DNA of 64,000 nucleotides from a bacterium. GTDB taxonomy: Bacteria; Cyanobacteriota; Vampirovibrionia; Gastranaerophilales; Gastranaerophilaceae. Within the stretch, counting starts at the first letter, position 1, and each line of letters opens with the position of its first letter. Below, piece after piece: positions 1 to 11,100 of this stretch. The stretch lies in assembly GCA_014803505.1 (NCBI GenBank), contig JAAVBM010000123.1, positions 1 through 64,000 on the forward strand, read 5' to 3'. The notes under the pieces were generated by a model, which saw nothing but the letters and a program-made list of their open reading frames with translations, made no database searches and was not told where the DNA came from. The position numbers and the translations under genes are program-made.

Positions 1-300
1 ACTTGGTTGTTCGCACTAAACGGGACTACAGTCAAAAGCTCAACGCTTTCGCCTTGCGCCCTCTGCTCACAATCCGCTTTATTGCGAGTAGAAGAGAAAG
101 AAACATAAGCAAAGAGTGCGGTAGCCGGAGTGAGCCGGTGTCGGCTTGCGGTAGCCAAGACGAGCAGGGCGGAACTTAATATCTGCGACGTAAGAGCGAA
201 GCTCAACAGGAGCGAAAGAGAAAAACGCTGACCAATTGATACGAGTTATCAGAAACTACGTTTCCGAACCTTCCTTGGATTCGCAAATGCAAATAATATA
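1..300. other. GC-richer non-coding stretch, possibly structured RNA
   Basis: No convincing gene is seen here; every frame is short or made of low-quality sequence. Base composition is clearly richer in G and C than the surrounding AT-rich DNA, especially at 110-180. The 10-mer TGCGGTAGCC occurs twice (117-126 and 147-156). Two small perfect hairpins stand in tandem: TGATA/TATCA (237-241 with 247-251) and GAAAC/GTTTC (252-256 with 260-264). GC-rich islands in AT-rich genomes often mark RNA genes, but no known family is recognised and the left part may belong to something outside the window. Confidence 0.35.
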
Positions 301-307
301 GTTTATG

Positions 308-342
308 AAAAAGTTGAGAGATGAATATTCATCTCTCAACTT
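308..342 (-). terminator. Terminator of groESL
   Basis: A perfect palindrome of 16-bp arms (311-326 with 327-342) lies just downstream of groEL on the minus strand. On that strand it is followed by a short T-run, which fits an intrinsic terminator. Confidence 0.75.
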
Positions 343-375
343 CCGATTTATAAAATTATATTTTATATATTTTTA

Positions 376-2040
<1,665 letters not shown>

Positions 2041-2060
2041 TTATTATATTTATTATTTAA

Positions 2061-2345
2061 TTATTCAATCACTGCTAATGCATCTTTGATTGATAAAATT
2101 TTATATTCAACACCATCAACTTTTACATCTGTACCAGAATATTTAGCATAAAGAATAACATCACCAACTTTAACATCCATTGGTTCTCTTTCGCCTTTAT
2201 CATTCATTTTTCCTAAACCTACAGCAACTACTTCACCTCTTTGAGGTTTTTCTTTTGCGCTATCAGGAATAAATATTCCACCTGAAGTTTGTTCAGTTTC
2301 TTCTACAACTTTAATAACAATTCTTTCACCTAAAGGTTTAATCAT
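2061..2345 (-). CDS. groES: Co-chaperonin GroES (10 kDa)
   Basis: Seven-subunit lid of the GroEL chamber. The 94-aa protein has the family's usual length. It carries the mobile loop that contacts GroEL (EETEQTSGGIFIPD, about residues 15-28) and the GDVILYAKYSGT strand near the C-terminus. First gene of the groESL operon, with a strong AGAGGAGG site a few bases before the ATG. Confidence 0.97.
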   Translation of the reverse strand: MIKPLGERIVIKVVEETEQTSGGIFIPDSAKEKPQRGEVVAVGLGKMNDKGEREPMDVKVGDVILYAKYSGTDVKVDGVEYKILSIKDALAVIE

Positions 2346-2741
2346 AATAGCCTCCTCTTTAACATCTACATTATTATTTATATAACAAATTTAATCAAAA
2401 TTTGAGAAAATTAAGGAAAATTTAATAATTCAAAATGTAAATAATTTGTAATACGAATTTAATCATTATTTCAGATTATCAATCAAAAATTTTAACGGTT
2501 TAGCCAAGATAATTTTTTTATTTTTTTTGCATTTTTAAAAATGAAAAGTGTTGATTTTACACGTTTTAAGACTAATTTAAAGTGTAAAGTTTTGTAAAAA
2601 TTACTACAAAAATAGTAAATAATTAGCGAAAAACATCCGATACATGTGGTATAATATATAGTAAAGATATATTTAATAATAAATCGCATTTAATAGCCAG
2701 TAAATATTTTGTTATAATCAAAATAGAAAGGCAGCGAATAT
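2346..2741. other. 396-bp AT-rich divergent intergenic region
   Basis: This region separates groES (minus) from the Ycf45-like gene (plus) and should hold both promoters. TATAAT at 2713-2718 lies about 23 nt upstream of the plus-strand ATG at 2742 and is a fair -10 for that gene. A second TATAAT-like sequence is at about 2650. No CIRCE, riboswitch or credible small gene is seen. Confidence 0.5.
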
Positions 2742-4361
2742 ATGAGCAACTTACAATTTCAAAATGATTTAGACAAATTAGTGGAGATTTTACCCGATAG
2801 AATCAGACAACATGTTTCATACGGTCGTATGGAAGACGTGATAGAAATTGTTTTAGACATCGGTCGCCCTCCGGAAATAAGACATGCTGACGGCAAAATA
2901 GAATATCTTGATACTGCCGATGTAACTTATAATGACATCTCATATATCACATCAAGAGTTCAAGAATTCACCTCAGATAATCGTTCAGGAATCCCCGGAA
3001 CCTTACACAGAATCAGTGCCATTCGTAACAGACAAGGTAAAGTTGTCGGATTAACCTGCAGAATCGGTAGAGTTGTTACAGGAACTATTTCCTGCATTCG
3101 AGACATCTGTTTACAAAATAAAAGTATATTATTCCTTGGCAGACCCGGTGTTGGTAAAACAACAAAATTAAGAGAAATATCTAGACTTGTTGCTGATGAT
3201 CTTGGCAAAAGAGTTGTTATAGTTGATACATCAAATGAAATTGCCGGTGATGGAGATACTCCGCATCCTGCAGTCGGACATGCCAGAAGAATGCAAGTTA
3301 GACAACCTGAATATCAAAAAGATATTATGATTGAAGCTGTTGAAAACCACACTCCTGAAGTCATTGTTGTTGACGAAATTGGTACCGAAGCAGAAGCTCA
3401 AGCCGCAAGAACAATTGCTGAAAGAGGTGTAATGCTTATTGCAACTGCACACGGAAACAGCCTCGAAAGCTTAATAAAGAATCCAACGTTATCAGATTTA
3501 GTCGGCGGTATTCAATCCGTAACTTTGGGAGACGACGAAGCCAAACGTCGCTCTTCACAGAAAACTGTATTGGAAAGAGAGAAACAGCCGACTTTCGATA
3601 TCGTTATTGAAATTTTAGACAGAAATACATTGGCAGTATACAAAGATACAACAGAAGCGGTTGATTATATCTTACGTGGCTGGCCTATCAGACCTGAAAT
3701 ACGTAAAGTAGATAAAACTTACGATTTCGCACCACCTCAAGAACCTGTTCCATCAAGAGTTCCTAATGTTATTGACAAAATCAATGCTCTTGATAGCAAA
3801 ATTGAGCACCCTGAAAGTTTAAAATTCAGCTTCTCAAGACAAAAATATGTTGAAGATATCAAAAAATTCAAAAAGATTTATCTTTATGCAGTATCAAGAA
3901 GTATTGCAGAAAAAGTTATTGAACGTCTCGATTTAAATGCTGAAATAACAAGAAATCTTGATGATGCTGATATCGTAATTGCTCACAAAAACTTTGTTAA
4001 AGGTGGAGCCAAAGTATTGAGTACAGCAGAAGAAAGTCATATACAAATATTTTACGTTAAAACAAATTCAATGGCACAAATCCAAAAAGTTATAAAAGAA
4101 GCACTGGATATTGCCGAACTTAATGAAAAACAAACATTTTATGACATTACAGAAAAAGCTCTAGACGAAGCAAAATCTGCAATTGATAAAATTCTTGCAG
4201 GAGCAAAAGACATAGAACTAAAACCGCAAAACCAGCATATTAGAAAACTTCAACACGAACTTGTTGAACAGCATAATCTTGAAAGTACATCCATAGGCGA
4301 AGGCGATGAACGTCATTTACGAATCGTTGGTGGTATGGATTACGAAGAAAAACTCGGTTAA
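2742..4361 (+). CDS. Ycf45-like AAA ATPase with R3H domain
   Basis: Single-stranded nucleic-acid-binding ATPase of the cyanobacterial/plastid Ycf45 type; the cellular role is not settled. The ATPase core has Walker A GRPGVGKTT near residue 133 and Walker B VIVVDEIGTEAEA near residue 208, and resembles the SpoIIIAA-type fold. The C-terminal 40 residues have an R3H pattern (H, then S-x-S-x-G and DERHLRI), which binds single-stranded nucleic acid. A linker of about 200 residues separates the two. Translation starts after GAAAGG. It stands alone between groESL and a minus-strand operon. The family is typical of Cyanobacteria and relatives, so it is one of the best lineage markers in the window. 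Confidence 0.85.
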   Translation: MSNLQFQNDLDKLVEILPDRIRQHVSYGRMEDVIEIVLDIGRPPEIRHADGKIEYLDTADVTYNDISYITSRVQEFTSDNRSGIPGTLHRISAIRNRQGKVVGLTCRIGRVVTGTISCIRDICLQNKSILFLGRPGVGKTTKLREISRLVADDLGKRVVIVDTSNEIAGDGDTPHPAVGHARRMQVRQPEYQKDIMIEAVENHTPEVIVVDEIGTEAEAQAARTIAERGVMLIATAHGNSLESLIKNPTLSDLVGGIQSVTLGDDEAKRRSSQKTVLEREKQPTFDIVIEILDRNTLAVYKDTTEAVDYILRGWPIRPEIRKVDKTYDFAPPQEPVPSRVPNVIDKINALDSKIEHPESLKFSFSRQKYVEDIKKFKKIYLYAVSRSIAEKVIERLDLNAEITRNLDDADIVIAHKNFVKGGAKVLSTAEESHIQIFYVKTNSMAQIQKVIKEALDIAELNEKQTFYDITEKALDEAKSAIDKILAGAKDIELKPQNQHIRKLQHELVEQHNLESTSIGEGDERHLRIVGGMDYEEKLG

Positions 4362-4466
4362 TCCCCTAAATCAAAAGTGTAATTCTGCCCAAATTTTACA
4401 AAACACATACCCCAATGCCAAGGATATAGATATAAAAGGATTATGTAGTAAAACAAAGGCAGAAAT

Positions 4467-4525
4467 GAATCCCTTCTCAAGACGCGCGGAAATTACGTCA
4501 TTCCAACAACGTTGAGAAGGGATTC
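4467..4525. repeat. 14-bp inverted repeat with nested stem
   Basis: GAATCCCTTCTCAA at 4467-4480 pairs perfectly with TTGAGAAGGGATTC at 4512-4525. Inside the 31-nt loop, GACG (4481-4484) can pair with CGTC (4496-4499) directly above the main stem. It lies between two convergent genes but has no T-run on either side, so a simple Rho-independent terminator is not a full explanation. Confidence 0.6.
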
Positions 4526-4546
4526 TCGTATCTTAACCTAGTAAAA

Positions 4547-7504
4547 CTAAAGCGCTAAACCATTCATTTCACAATAAGTCGACAAAATCTTACGCTTATC
4601 TTCTATTTTTTCCTTAAGATAAGGATTTTTTGTTGAACCTACAACAAGTTCCATAGATTTATCGTACATCTTAACCGCACCCTTTAAGTATTCAATCTGA
4701 GTTTGAGACTGAACAGTCCCTAATTCTTGATAATAGGTACCGTAGATATAATAAAGTTTTGATAATAAATCATTCATACTATATTTTTTAGCAAGAATCA
4801 TTGCTGATTCAATATTTATTTTGGCAGTTTCAAAATCAGAAATTTCCATATAAGCTTTAGCCAAAAGCATCTTTAATAATACTATAAAATAAGTGTTATT
4901 AATTTTAGGATTTTGTGCAATCTCCAATGCTTGAGTCGCAATATCTATAGCATTTTTAGGCGATTCAGTAATGATAGTTGCTTCAGCTATCAAGTACCAA
5001 CATAGCAAAGCTCCTATTGCAATTTTTTCTTTTGCAAAATAAGATACTTGCTCATTATATATTTCAACAGCACGTTTTGCTTGCTGTGAATCTTTAAATA
5101 TTTTACCTAAAAGCGCTTTTAATATATTTTTTGTGAAATTATCGCCTGTATTATTTGCAAATGTAACAGCATCAAATAAGAACTCACGTAATTCACCATA
5201 ATCTTTACACAAGAATTTATTAACTACATAAGTAAGATTCCAGCGAGATAAAGTTTCAGCATCCATTACATCTGCTCTATAAACCCTATCAATCTCGGAT
5301 AATAATTCCTCCGAAGTCTTAAAATTACCTTTCATCGTATTTGCATAAGCTAAAACCAATTTCGTCTTGCAGACTAACAATGGATCATTTATTTTATGCT
5401 TTTCCAACAAATTAAACAATTGAGTTAAAACTTCAAAACTTCTGTCATTTCCCTGAAGTGCAAGAGCTGTTGCAAGAATCAGATATACTCTAAACCAAGT
5501 ATCATACAAAAATTCCAATGGTATTGATTTATTCATTTTAGGTCGTGAAATATACGAATCTAAAACTGGAAGAATATCGTTATCCACAAGATTAACAATC
5601 TCGCCACAATTACCAATATCTAACAAAGACAACAGTTTTGTACTTTTAACCATAGCACATTCTAGCTCTTGTCCTTCTTTCATTTTTTTCAAAACATTAT
5701 CAACACATTCAGCATTACCATAAGAATTACCTGTTTTTTTACAACATAAAGCCAAATATCCTAAAAGTTCAATTTCTTTTTCTTCATTATTTTCTGATTT
5801 AGCATTCGCAATAGCATCTGGTAAATATTCCAAAGCTTCTTCTGCATCATACTCCGTTAGTAATTTACCTAATCTCTCGCTTATATTATATCTGATATTT
5901 AAGGTTTCATTTTCATTAAACTCATTTAATAAAGCCAAACATTGTTTTTGAGAAATTACATAAAGATTTATGTCTCCAATATAAGAAGCCAATCGTGTTG
6001 TTTTTGTCCATATATCAAATGCCATACGATTTTCTTTAAGATTATGAGCAATCATTGCCATTGTTGCATTCGTATTTAGAGTAAAAATACTTAAAGCTTT
6101 ACCTATTTTGACATTTATATCTTCAAAAGAAAGATCTCGAGTTATATTTTTCAAAATAGTTTCCCACAACAACAAGTTATTAAATTCATAATAACTTTCA
6201 TTATACGGTCTAACAAAATTACTTTTTACAAGATACGAAACTAATTCATTAAATTCCGTAGTCTTATACCCAAAAACCTCTTTCAGCAAAGCTAAATTTA
6301 ACTTATTACCCAAAATTGCAGCACCGCAAAGAAGCTTATGAGCATCAGGATTAATTTTTTTTAGCGTTAAAAGTCTTTCTTTAATTAAGGTTGAAAAATC
6401 ATACGTGATAAGAAAAGCTTTATCTGCTATTTGACAATCAAAACAATAACTGACTGCCTGCTCTACAAATGCAGGATTGCCCTGACTTTTTTCAAGGATA
6501 ACCTCTTTTTCTCGATTAGTAACATAAGTTCCGGCATCACCTTTAAGCTTAAGATTTTTTTCAAGCTCTGAAACAGTAGAAGCAGCCAAACATATATCCT
6601 GATAACATTTAATATCCCTATTTTCGAATCCAAAAATACTGTTAACAGGTCTAGGCTTATTATACAAAATAATAAACTTCAAATTTTTCCAATTTGAATC
6701 CTTTTGCATGAAATTTGTAAAAAATTCAATTGAAAATCCATCAATAAAATCAAAATTATCAACTACAAAAATAAAACGTCCGGTATTAGCAAATGCATCA
6801 AAAATTTTACCTAAAATACTAAAAGTTCGTCTTTTATTAATAATTATATCTTCATAATTACCATCTTTTGAGTTATAGATAAAATTCAAAAAATCACTTA
6901 CTTCACTTGCATCTAAAAACTTAAATTCATTAGCAAAAAATTTCAAAGCATCATTCTGTAAGTCTTCAGAATTTATACAATAATTAGGTAGCTTAAACAA
7001 ATCAAGAAACATATCTTGAATAACACCACCTGGAGTAAGTTGTGTTAGCGGAGTACATTTTCCAATACACCATTGCAATTTTTCATTAGAAAAATGATTT
7101 ATAACAACTTTTAATAATGTAGATTTTCCAATACCTTTATCCCCTGAAATTGAAATAATCTTTTTATCTTTTAAATGAATTCCTTCAACTAAAGTATCAA
7201 AGGCTTGTTTAAAAGAATACTTTTCAGGAGAAAATTTCAACATCGAAGTTTTCGAATCAGCATCATTTTTAACCACTTTACTTAAAGAAGAGCCGCATTT
7301 TCTACATTTAGTTGCCCCTGGAAAATTCACCCCCTTACAATGAGAACAAATTTTCAATAATTGCTGCCCGCAAGATTTGCATTCTAAAGCACCGACAGGA
7401 TTAACTGTATTGCAATGAGAGCATAACAACCCTGTTCGAGTTTTACAATAAGGACATTTTAAAGTCTTCTCTGAAATATTTTTTTTACATACCGGACATT
7501 TCAT
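4547..7504 (-). CDS. Zinc-ribbon / P-loop NTPase / TPR signalling protein
   Basis: Not recognised as a named protein. The first 71 residues carry four CxxC pairs typical of double zinc ribbons (starting MKCPVCKKN). A P-loop NTPase follows, with Walker A GDKGIGKST at 121-129 and Walker B FIFVVDNFDF near residue 240. The remaining roughly 550 residues are helical and TPR-like. This layout resembles the zinc ribbon-AAA-TPR part of some bacterial adenylate cyclases and STAND regulators, but no cyclase or DNA-binding domain is seen. At 985 aa it is the last gene of a minus-strand unit, 8 nt after the sigma-like gene. A role as a cytoplasmic sensor or scaffold working with that factor is inference. 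Confidence 0.7.
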   Translation of the reverse strand: MKCPVCKKNISEKTLKCPYCKTRTGLLCSHCNTVNPVGALECKSCGQQLLKICSHCKGVNFPGATKCRKCGSSLSKVVKNDADSKTSMLKFSPEKYSFKQAFDTLVEGIHLKDKKIISISGDKGIGKSTLLKVVINHFSNEKLQWCIGKCTPLTQLTPGGVIQDMFLDLFKLPNYCINSEDLQNDALKFFANEFKFLDASEVSDFLNFIYNSKDGNYEDIIINKRRTFSILGKIFDAFANTGRFIFVVDNFDFIDGFSIEFFTNFMQKDSNWKNLKFIILYNKPRPVNSIFGFENRDIKCYQDICLAASTVSELEKNLKLKGDAGTYVTNREKEVILEKSQGNPAFVEQAVSYCFDCQIADKAFLITYDFSTLIKERLLTLKKINPDAHKLLCGAAILGNKLNLALLKEVFGYKTTEFNELVSYLVKSNFVRPYNESYYEFNNLLLWETILKNITRDLSFEDINVKIGKALSIFTLNTNATMAMIAHNLKENRMAFDIWTKTTRLASYIGDINLYVISQKQCLALLNEFNENETLNIRYNISERLGKLLTEYDAEEALEYLPDAIANAKSENNEEKEIELLGYLALCCKKTGNSYGNAECVDNVLKKMKEGQELECAMVKSTKLLSLLDIGNCGEIVNLVDNDILPVLDSYISRPKMNKSIPLEFLYDTWFRVYLILATALALQGNDRSFEVLTQLFNLLEKHKINDPLLVCKTKLVLAYANTMKGNFKTSEELLSEIDRVYRADVMDAETLSRWNLTYVVNKFLCKDYGELREFLFDAVTFANNTGDNFTKNILKALLGKIFKDSQQAKRAVEIYNEQVSYFAKEKIAIGALLCWYLIAEATIITESPKNAIDIATQALEIAQNPKINNTYFIVLLKMLLAKAYMEISDFETAKINIESAMILAKKYSMNDLLSKLYYIYGTYYQELGTVQSQTQIEYLKGAVKMYDKSMELVVGSTKNPYLKEKIEDKRKILSTYCEMNGLAL

Positions 7505-7512
7505 CTTAAAAG

Positions 7513-8073
7513 TTATTCTATGATATTTTTGACTTTATCCATCAATTTAAAAAGTCTTTTAGAAACTTCGGATTGAGAAATCCCCAACTCTTCAGAAATT
7601 TCTTTTTGAGTCATTCCCTTATCATAGCGCAATGTATAAATATTCAGATAATCTTTATCAGGTTCTTCTCTGTCAAGCTTAATCACTGTATCTGCAACAA
7701 ACTCAAGAACTTGTTTCTGAATAACAATATCTTCCGGAGTTTGAGGAATAGAAACAGATGAATAGTCAACACTTATCTCTGAATAATCAATCGAAGTTTT
7801 GTTATCAACAAGAACTTCTTTAGTTGACATGTAACCTGAACGGGTTCTTCTCAATCTACCCGAATCCTTAAGGACATTGATAATTGAAGTCGTAACAACT
7901 CTTTTTAAATAAGTTTCTAATGTAGCTTCAGCGTCAATAGAATTCAATATAACTACTGAACGTTTACATGTTTCATTAAAAAAGTCATCGTACAAATCTT
8001 CATTATTCGGATATTTACGGTCATTTTTTATTATCTTATCTATTAAATTAATTTTATCTTGTGTTAATTCCAC
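7513..8073 (-). CDS. Small sigma-70-like transcription factor
   Basis: A 186-aa protein whose C-terminus (about 150-186) is a clear sigma region-4 helix-turn-helix, with KEISEELGISQSEVSKRLF. An upstream stretch with TYLKRVVTTSIINVLKD looks like part of region 2. The size fits ECF-type or other small sigma factors, which direct RNA polymerase to a limited promoter set. The start codon is GTG, preceded by GAGGAAG. It sits between the TonB-like acidic protein (38 nt upstream) and the NTPase (8 nt downstream), so all three are probably co-transcribed. No classical anti-sigma factor is adjacent; one of the two neighbours may fill that role, which is inference. Confidence 0.75.
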   Translation of the reverse strand: MELTQDKINLIDKIIKNDRKYPNNEDLYDDFFNETCKRSVVILNSIDAEATLETYLKRVVTTSIINVLKDSGRLRRTRSGYMSTKEVLVDNKTSIDYSEISVDYSSVSIPQTPEDIVIQKQVLEFVADTVIKLDREEPDKDYLNIYTLRYDKGMTQKEISEELGISQSEVSKRLFKLMDKVKNIIE

Positions 8074-8111
8074 AATCTGGCTTCCTCTACTATAAGGATA
8101 TTATATCATAT

Positions 8112-11100
8112 TTAAAAATAAATTTTAAGTATAACTGTTGTACTTTCGTCATTTCCCACACTATGAGGGGCTTTAAGCACCTTTAGGTTTTGGTTAACAG
8201 TTTGTAACACAATATTATCAATTTGGGTAGAACCACTTGATGATAAGACTTTTGCAGTTTTAAATGTTCCATCTTTATCATACAAAATAGAAACCTTCAA
8301 TTGATTAGAATAAGCATACTCTGTAGCAAGCAATAAATCACTAGATAGTGATAATTTTAAAGATTTACCTACTGTTTGCAAGTATTGCTTAAATTGTGGA
8401 TTATATGAAACATAATCAGGCACTTCCCATGTTAACTTACTAACTTCAATAAATGGAGTTGAAGCCTGAGTTTTAGCTGAAGTAGCTGAATTTGCACCTG
8501 CTTGAACTGTTTGTGTTTGCTGCTTAACTTGAGGAGCAGGAGTCACAGGAGTATTTTGTTCCATATTGACAACATTTGCCTGCTCAACATCCAAAGTGTT
8601 AGCCTCTGTAACACCATAATCAGGACTTGTTGGAATAGGTTCATCTGAAATCGGTTGAGGAACATCATCGGTAGATTGTTTCATAAATTTAGAAACAGAA
8701 AAACCAATTACACCAACAACAATCAAAGATAAAATAACCCCAAGGATACCCAATCCTACAGCTTTTGAACCTTTTGAACCGGTACCAAGCCTACCAGGAG
8801 TTTGCAATAATGCAGCTCCAGGAACAGCATCTTGATTATATAAATTTTCTAACTGTTCATTACCTTCAACTTCAGGCATATCCGGATAATTTATATCAAT
8901 TGGAATTTCACCAACTTGAAACGCATTATTACTAATAACTCTTGAATTATCAACTGCAGCATATACTTTTTCTTCCGGTTCAGAAATAATATCTTCTTCT
9001 TGCTCTGTTAGAGCTTCTTCGGATTCAATCGCAACATTAGCTTCAGGAAATTCAACATCTTCAAGATTTTCATAATCAGTATCTTCCAGCCAATCCTGCT
9101 CTTGAAGTTGACCTGCATTATCTTCAGGAGTTTCAGAAACAACTGAATCTTCACTTGCAGATTCTAAAACTAACTCGTCAAAATCTTCTACAGAATTCTG
9201 CTCAAAACTTTCAGAAACAGCTACATCTTCAATTTTTTCTTCTTCTTCCTCTAAGACATCTCCATTAGCAGTTTTATTTTCTTCTTGAGTTGATGAAAAA
9301 TCTTCACTATCTAAAAATGCGGCAATATCTTCTACATCACTAGATAGCTCTACATCATCAGTCTCTAAAGATGTTTCATACTCTGAAGATAATATATCTT
9401 CATTTTCATCCTCAGTTATTGTTTCAAATATTTCTTCAGATTCAGTATTATCTATATTTTCTTCAATTGAAACGTTTTCTGATTCCAACAGAACATCATC
9501 TTCCATCAATTGCACTGATTCCAATACCTCAAGAGTTGCTTCACTATCTTCAGCATCATCGATTTCAGCATCATTATATAAATCAGCTTCAGAGTGATTT
9601 TCTTCAGATAAATCATCACTATCAATAGTTAAATCATCAGCAACAACAAGTTTATCTTCCAAATCAACAGAATCGAAACTCAAATCAGGAAGAGTTTCCG
9701 TATTATCAATGTCAAACTCTTCTACAGTAGAAATAATATCTTGTTGAACATCAGATTCTATTACATCTTGAACATCAGATTCCACATCCATATCAAGAAG
9801 CTCTTCCATCTGAATAGTATCCTCCAGAGCCATTGGTTCAGTCTCAATATGAAACACTTCTTTTTCTTCATCAGATTCTTGAGGAATAATCAAAGACTCA
9901 TCAACCATGTCAAAATCAAGAGAAGCTGGATCAGGTAAATCCATCAAATCTTCATTAGCGCCATGCTTAGATGTCAAATGTTCTAATTCTTTATCAATCA
10001 TCATATCGTTTGGAGTCATGTCTAACTCAACCAAATGCTCTTCTGAATTATCAAGATGCATATCAATATTCAAATTATCAATAGAAGATGTTCCATCATC
10101 GTTAATGTTAATAACAGATACATCAGGTAAGTCCATTCCCGGATGTTCTTCAACTTCATCTTGAAGATTAATTTCAATGCTACCATTAGCCTGAACCTGA
10201 GCATCTAAATCTGATAAATGATCCAAGTTCTCAATAAGATCTGATTCTTTTGGTGAGAATTCATTTTCAACAGTATCCATATTACTCAAATCAATTGTTT
10301 CATGTTCAATTTGCCCATATCCGATATCGTCAGAAATATCAACTTTTTGAAGCTCAGACAAATCTTTAGGCGACTCAAATTTACCGGATTCTTCAGCCTG
10401 AATATCTGCCTGTCTTTTAACTCCACTCAAATCATAAGCCGTAATATGTTCAGGTAAATTAGTTGCATCAACTTTTACTTTTTCATAATCTTTTTTATCT
10501 AAATTTTCTTGTTGGCTTTCAATATTTTTATCTATAATTTCACTAACCAAATCTCCGGAAACTGCAGCCAATTTAATAACTTCAGCAGATGCGGCACCTG
10601 CAACAGCCGTTTCGCTAACTATAGCAGCACCAGCCGCAGCAATCGTACCTGCCGCAGCAATTTCGGCAGAACCGACTAAAGCATCACCAACCATTTTACC
10701 TGAACCAGAATCAATATTATTTTCTTTTGAAGAATCCGGTTCGATATTATCATTTTGATCATCATCTACCATAAAATCATCATCAAAACCATCGAACACA
10801 GTAGACAAATCTACATCTTCGCTAGAATCAGAATCTTGAATATCAAACTCATCAAAATCAGATAACGAAGATTCAATTTCATCTTGCGCAACATCTTCTT
10901 CATTTTCCTGAACAACAAACTCAACCTCAGATTCAGAAATATCTTCTGCTACATCGAAACTTTCCTCAGCTTCTTCTACAAAATCAGAATCATAATTTTC
11001 AGAATTTTCTTCTTCTTGTTCTTCTTCACTTTTCTCTGAAGAATCTTCATCAAGTACAATATCTTCATCTTGAAGAATATCAGCAATACCTGCAGCCGGA

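Noticed and set aside
2346-2480. CIRCE element upstream of groES
   Set aside because: No TTAGCACTC/GAGTGCTAA pair or close variant is present.
2492-2689. 65-aa minus-strand reading frame between groES and the Ycf45-like gene
   Set aside because: Composition is that of translated AT-rich DNA (runs of Phe, Ile, Tyr, Lys), no SD, and it covers the promoter region of the plus-strand gene.
4306-4515. 69-aa plus-strand frame overlapping the end of the Ycf45-like gene
   Set aside because: It overlaps a well-supported gene in another frame and runs through the inverted repeat; no SD and no recognisable sequence.
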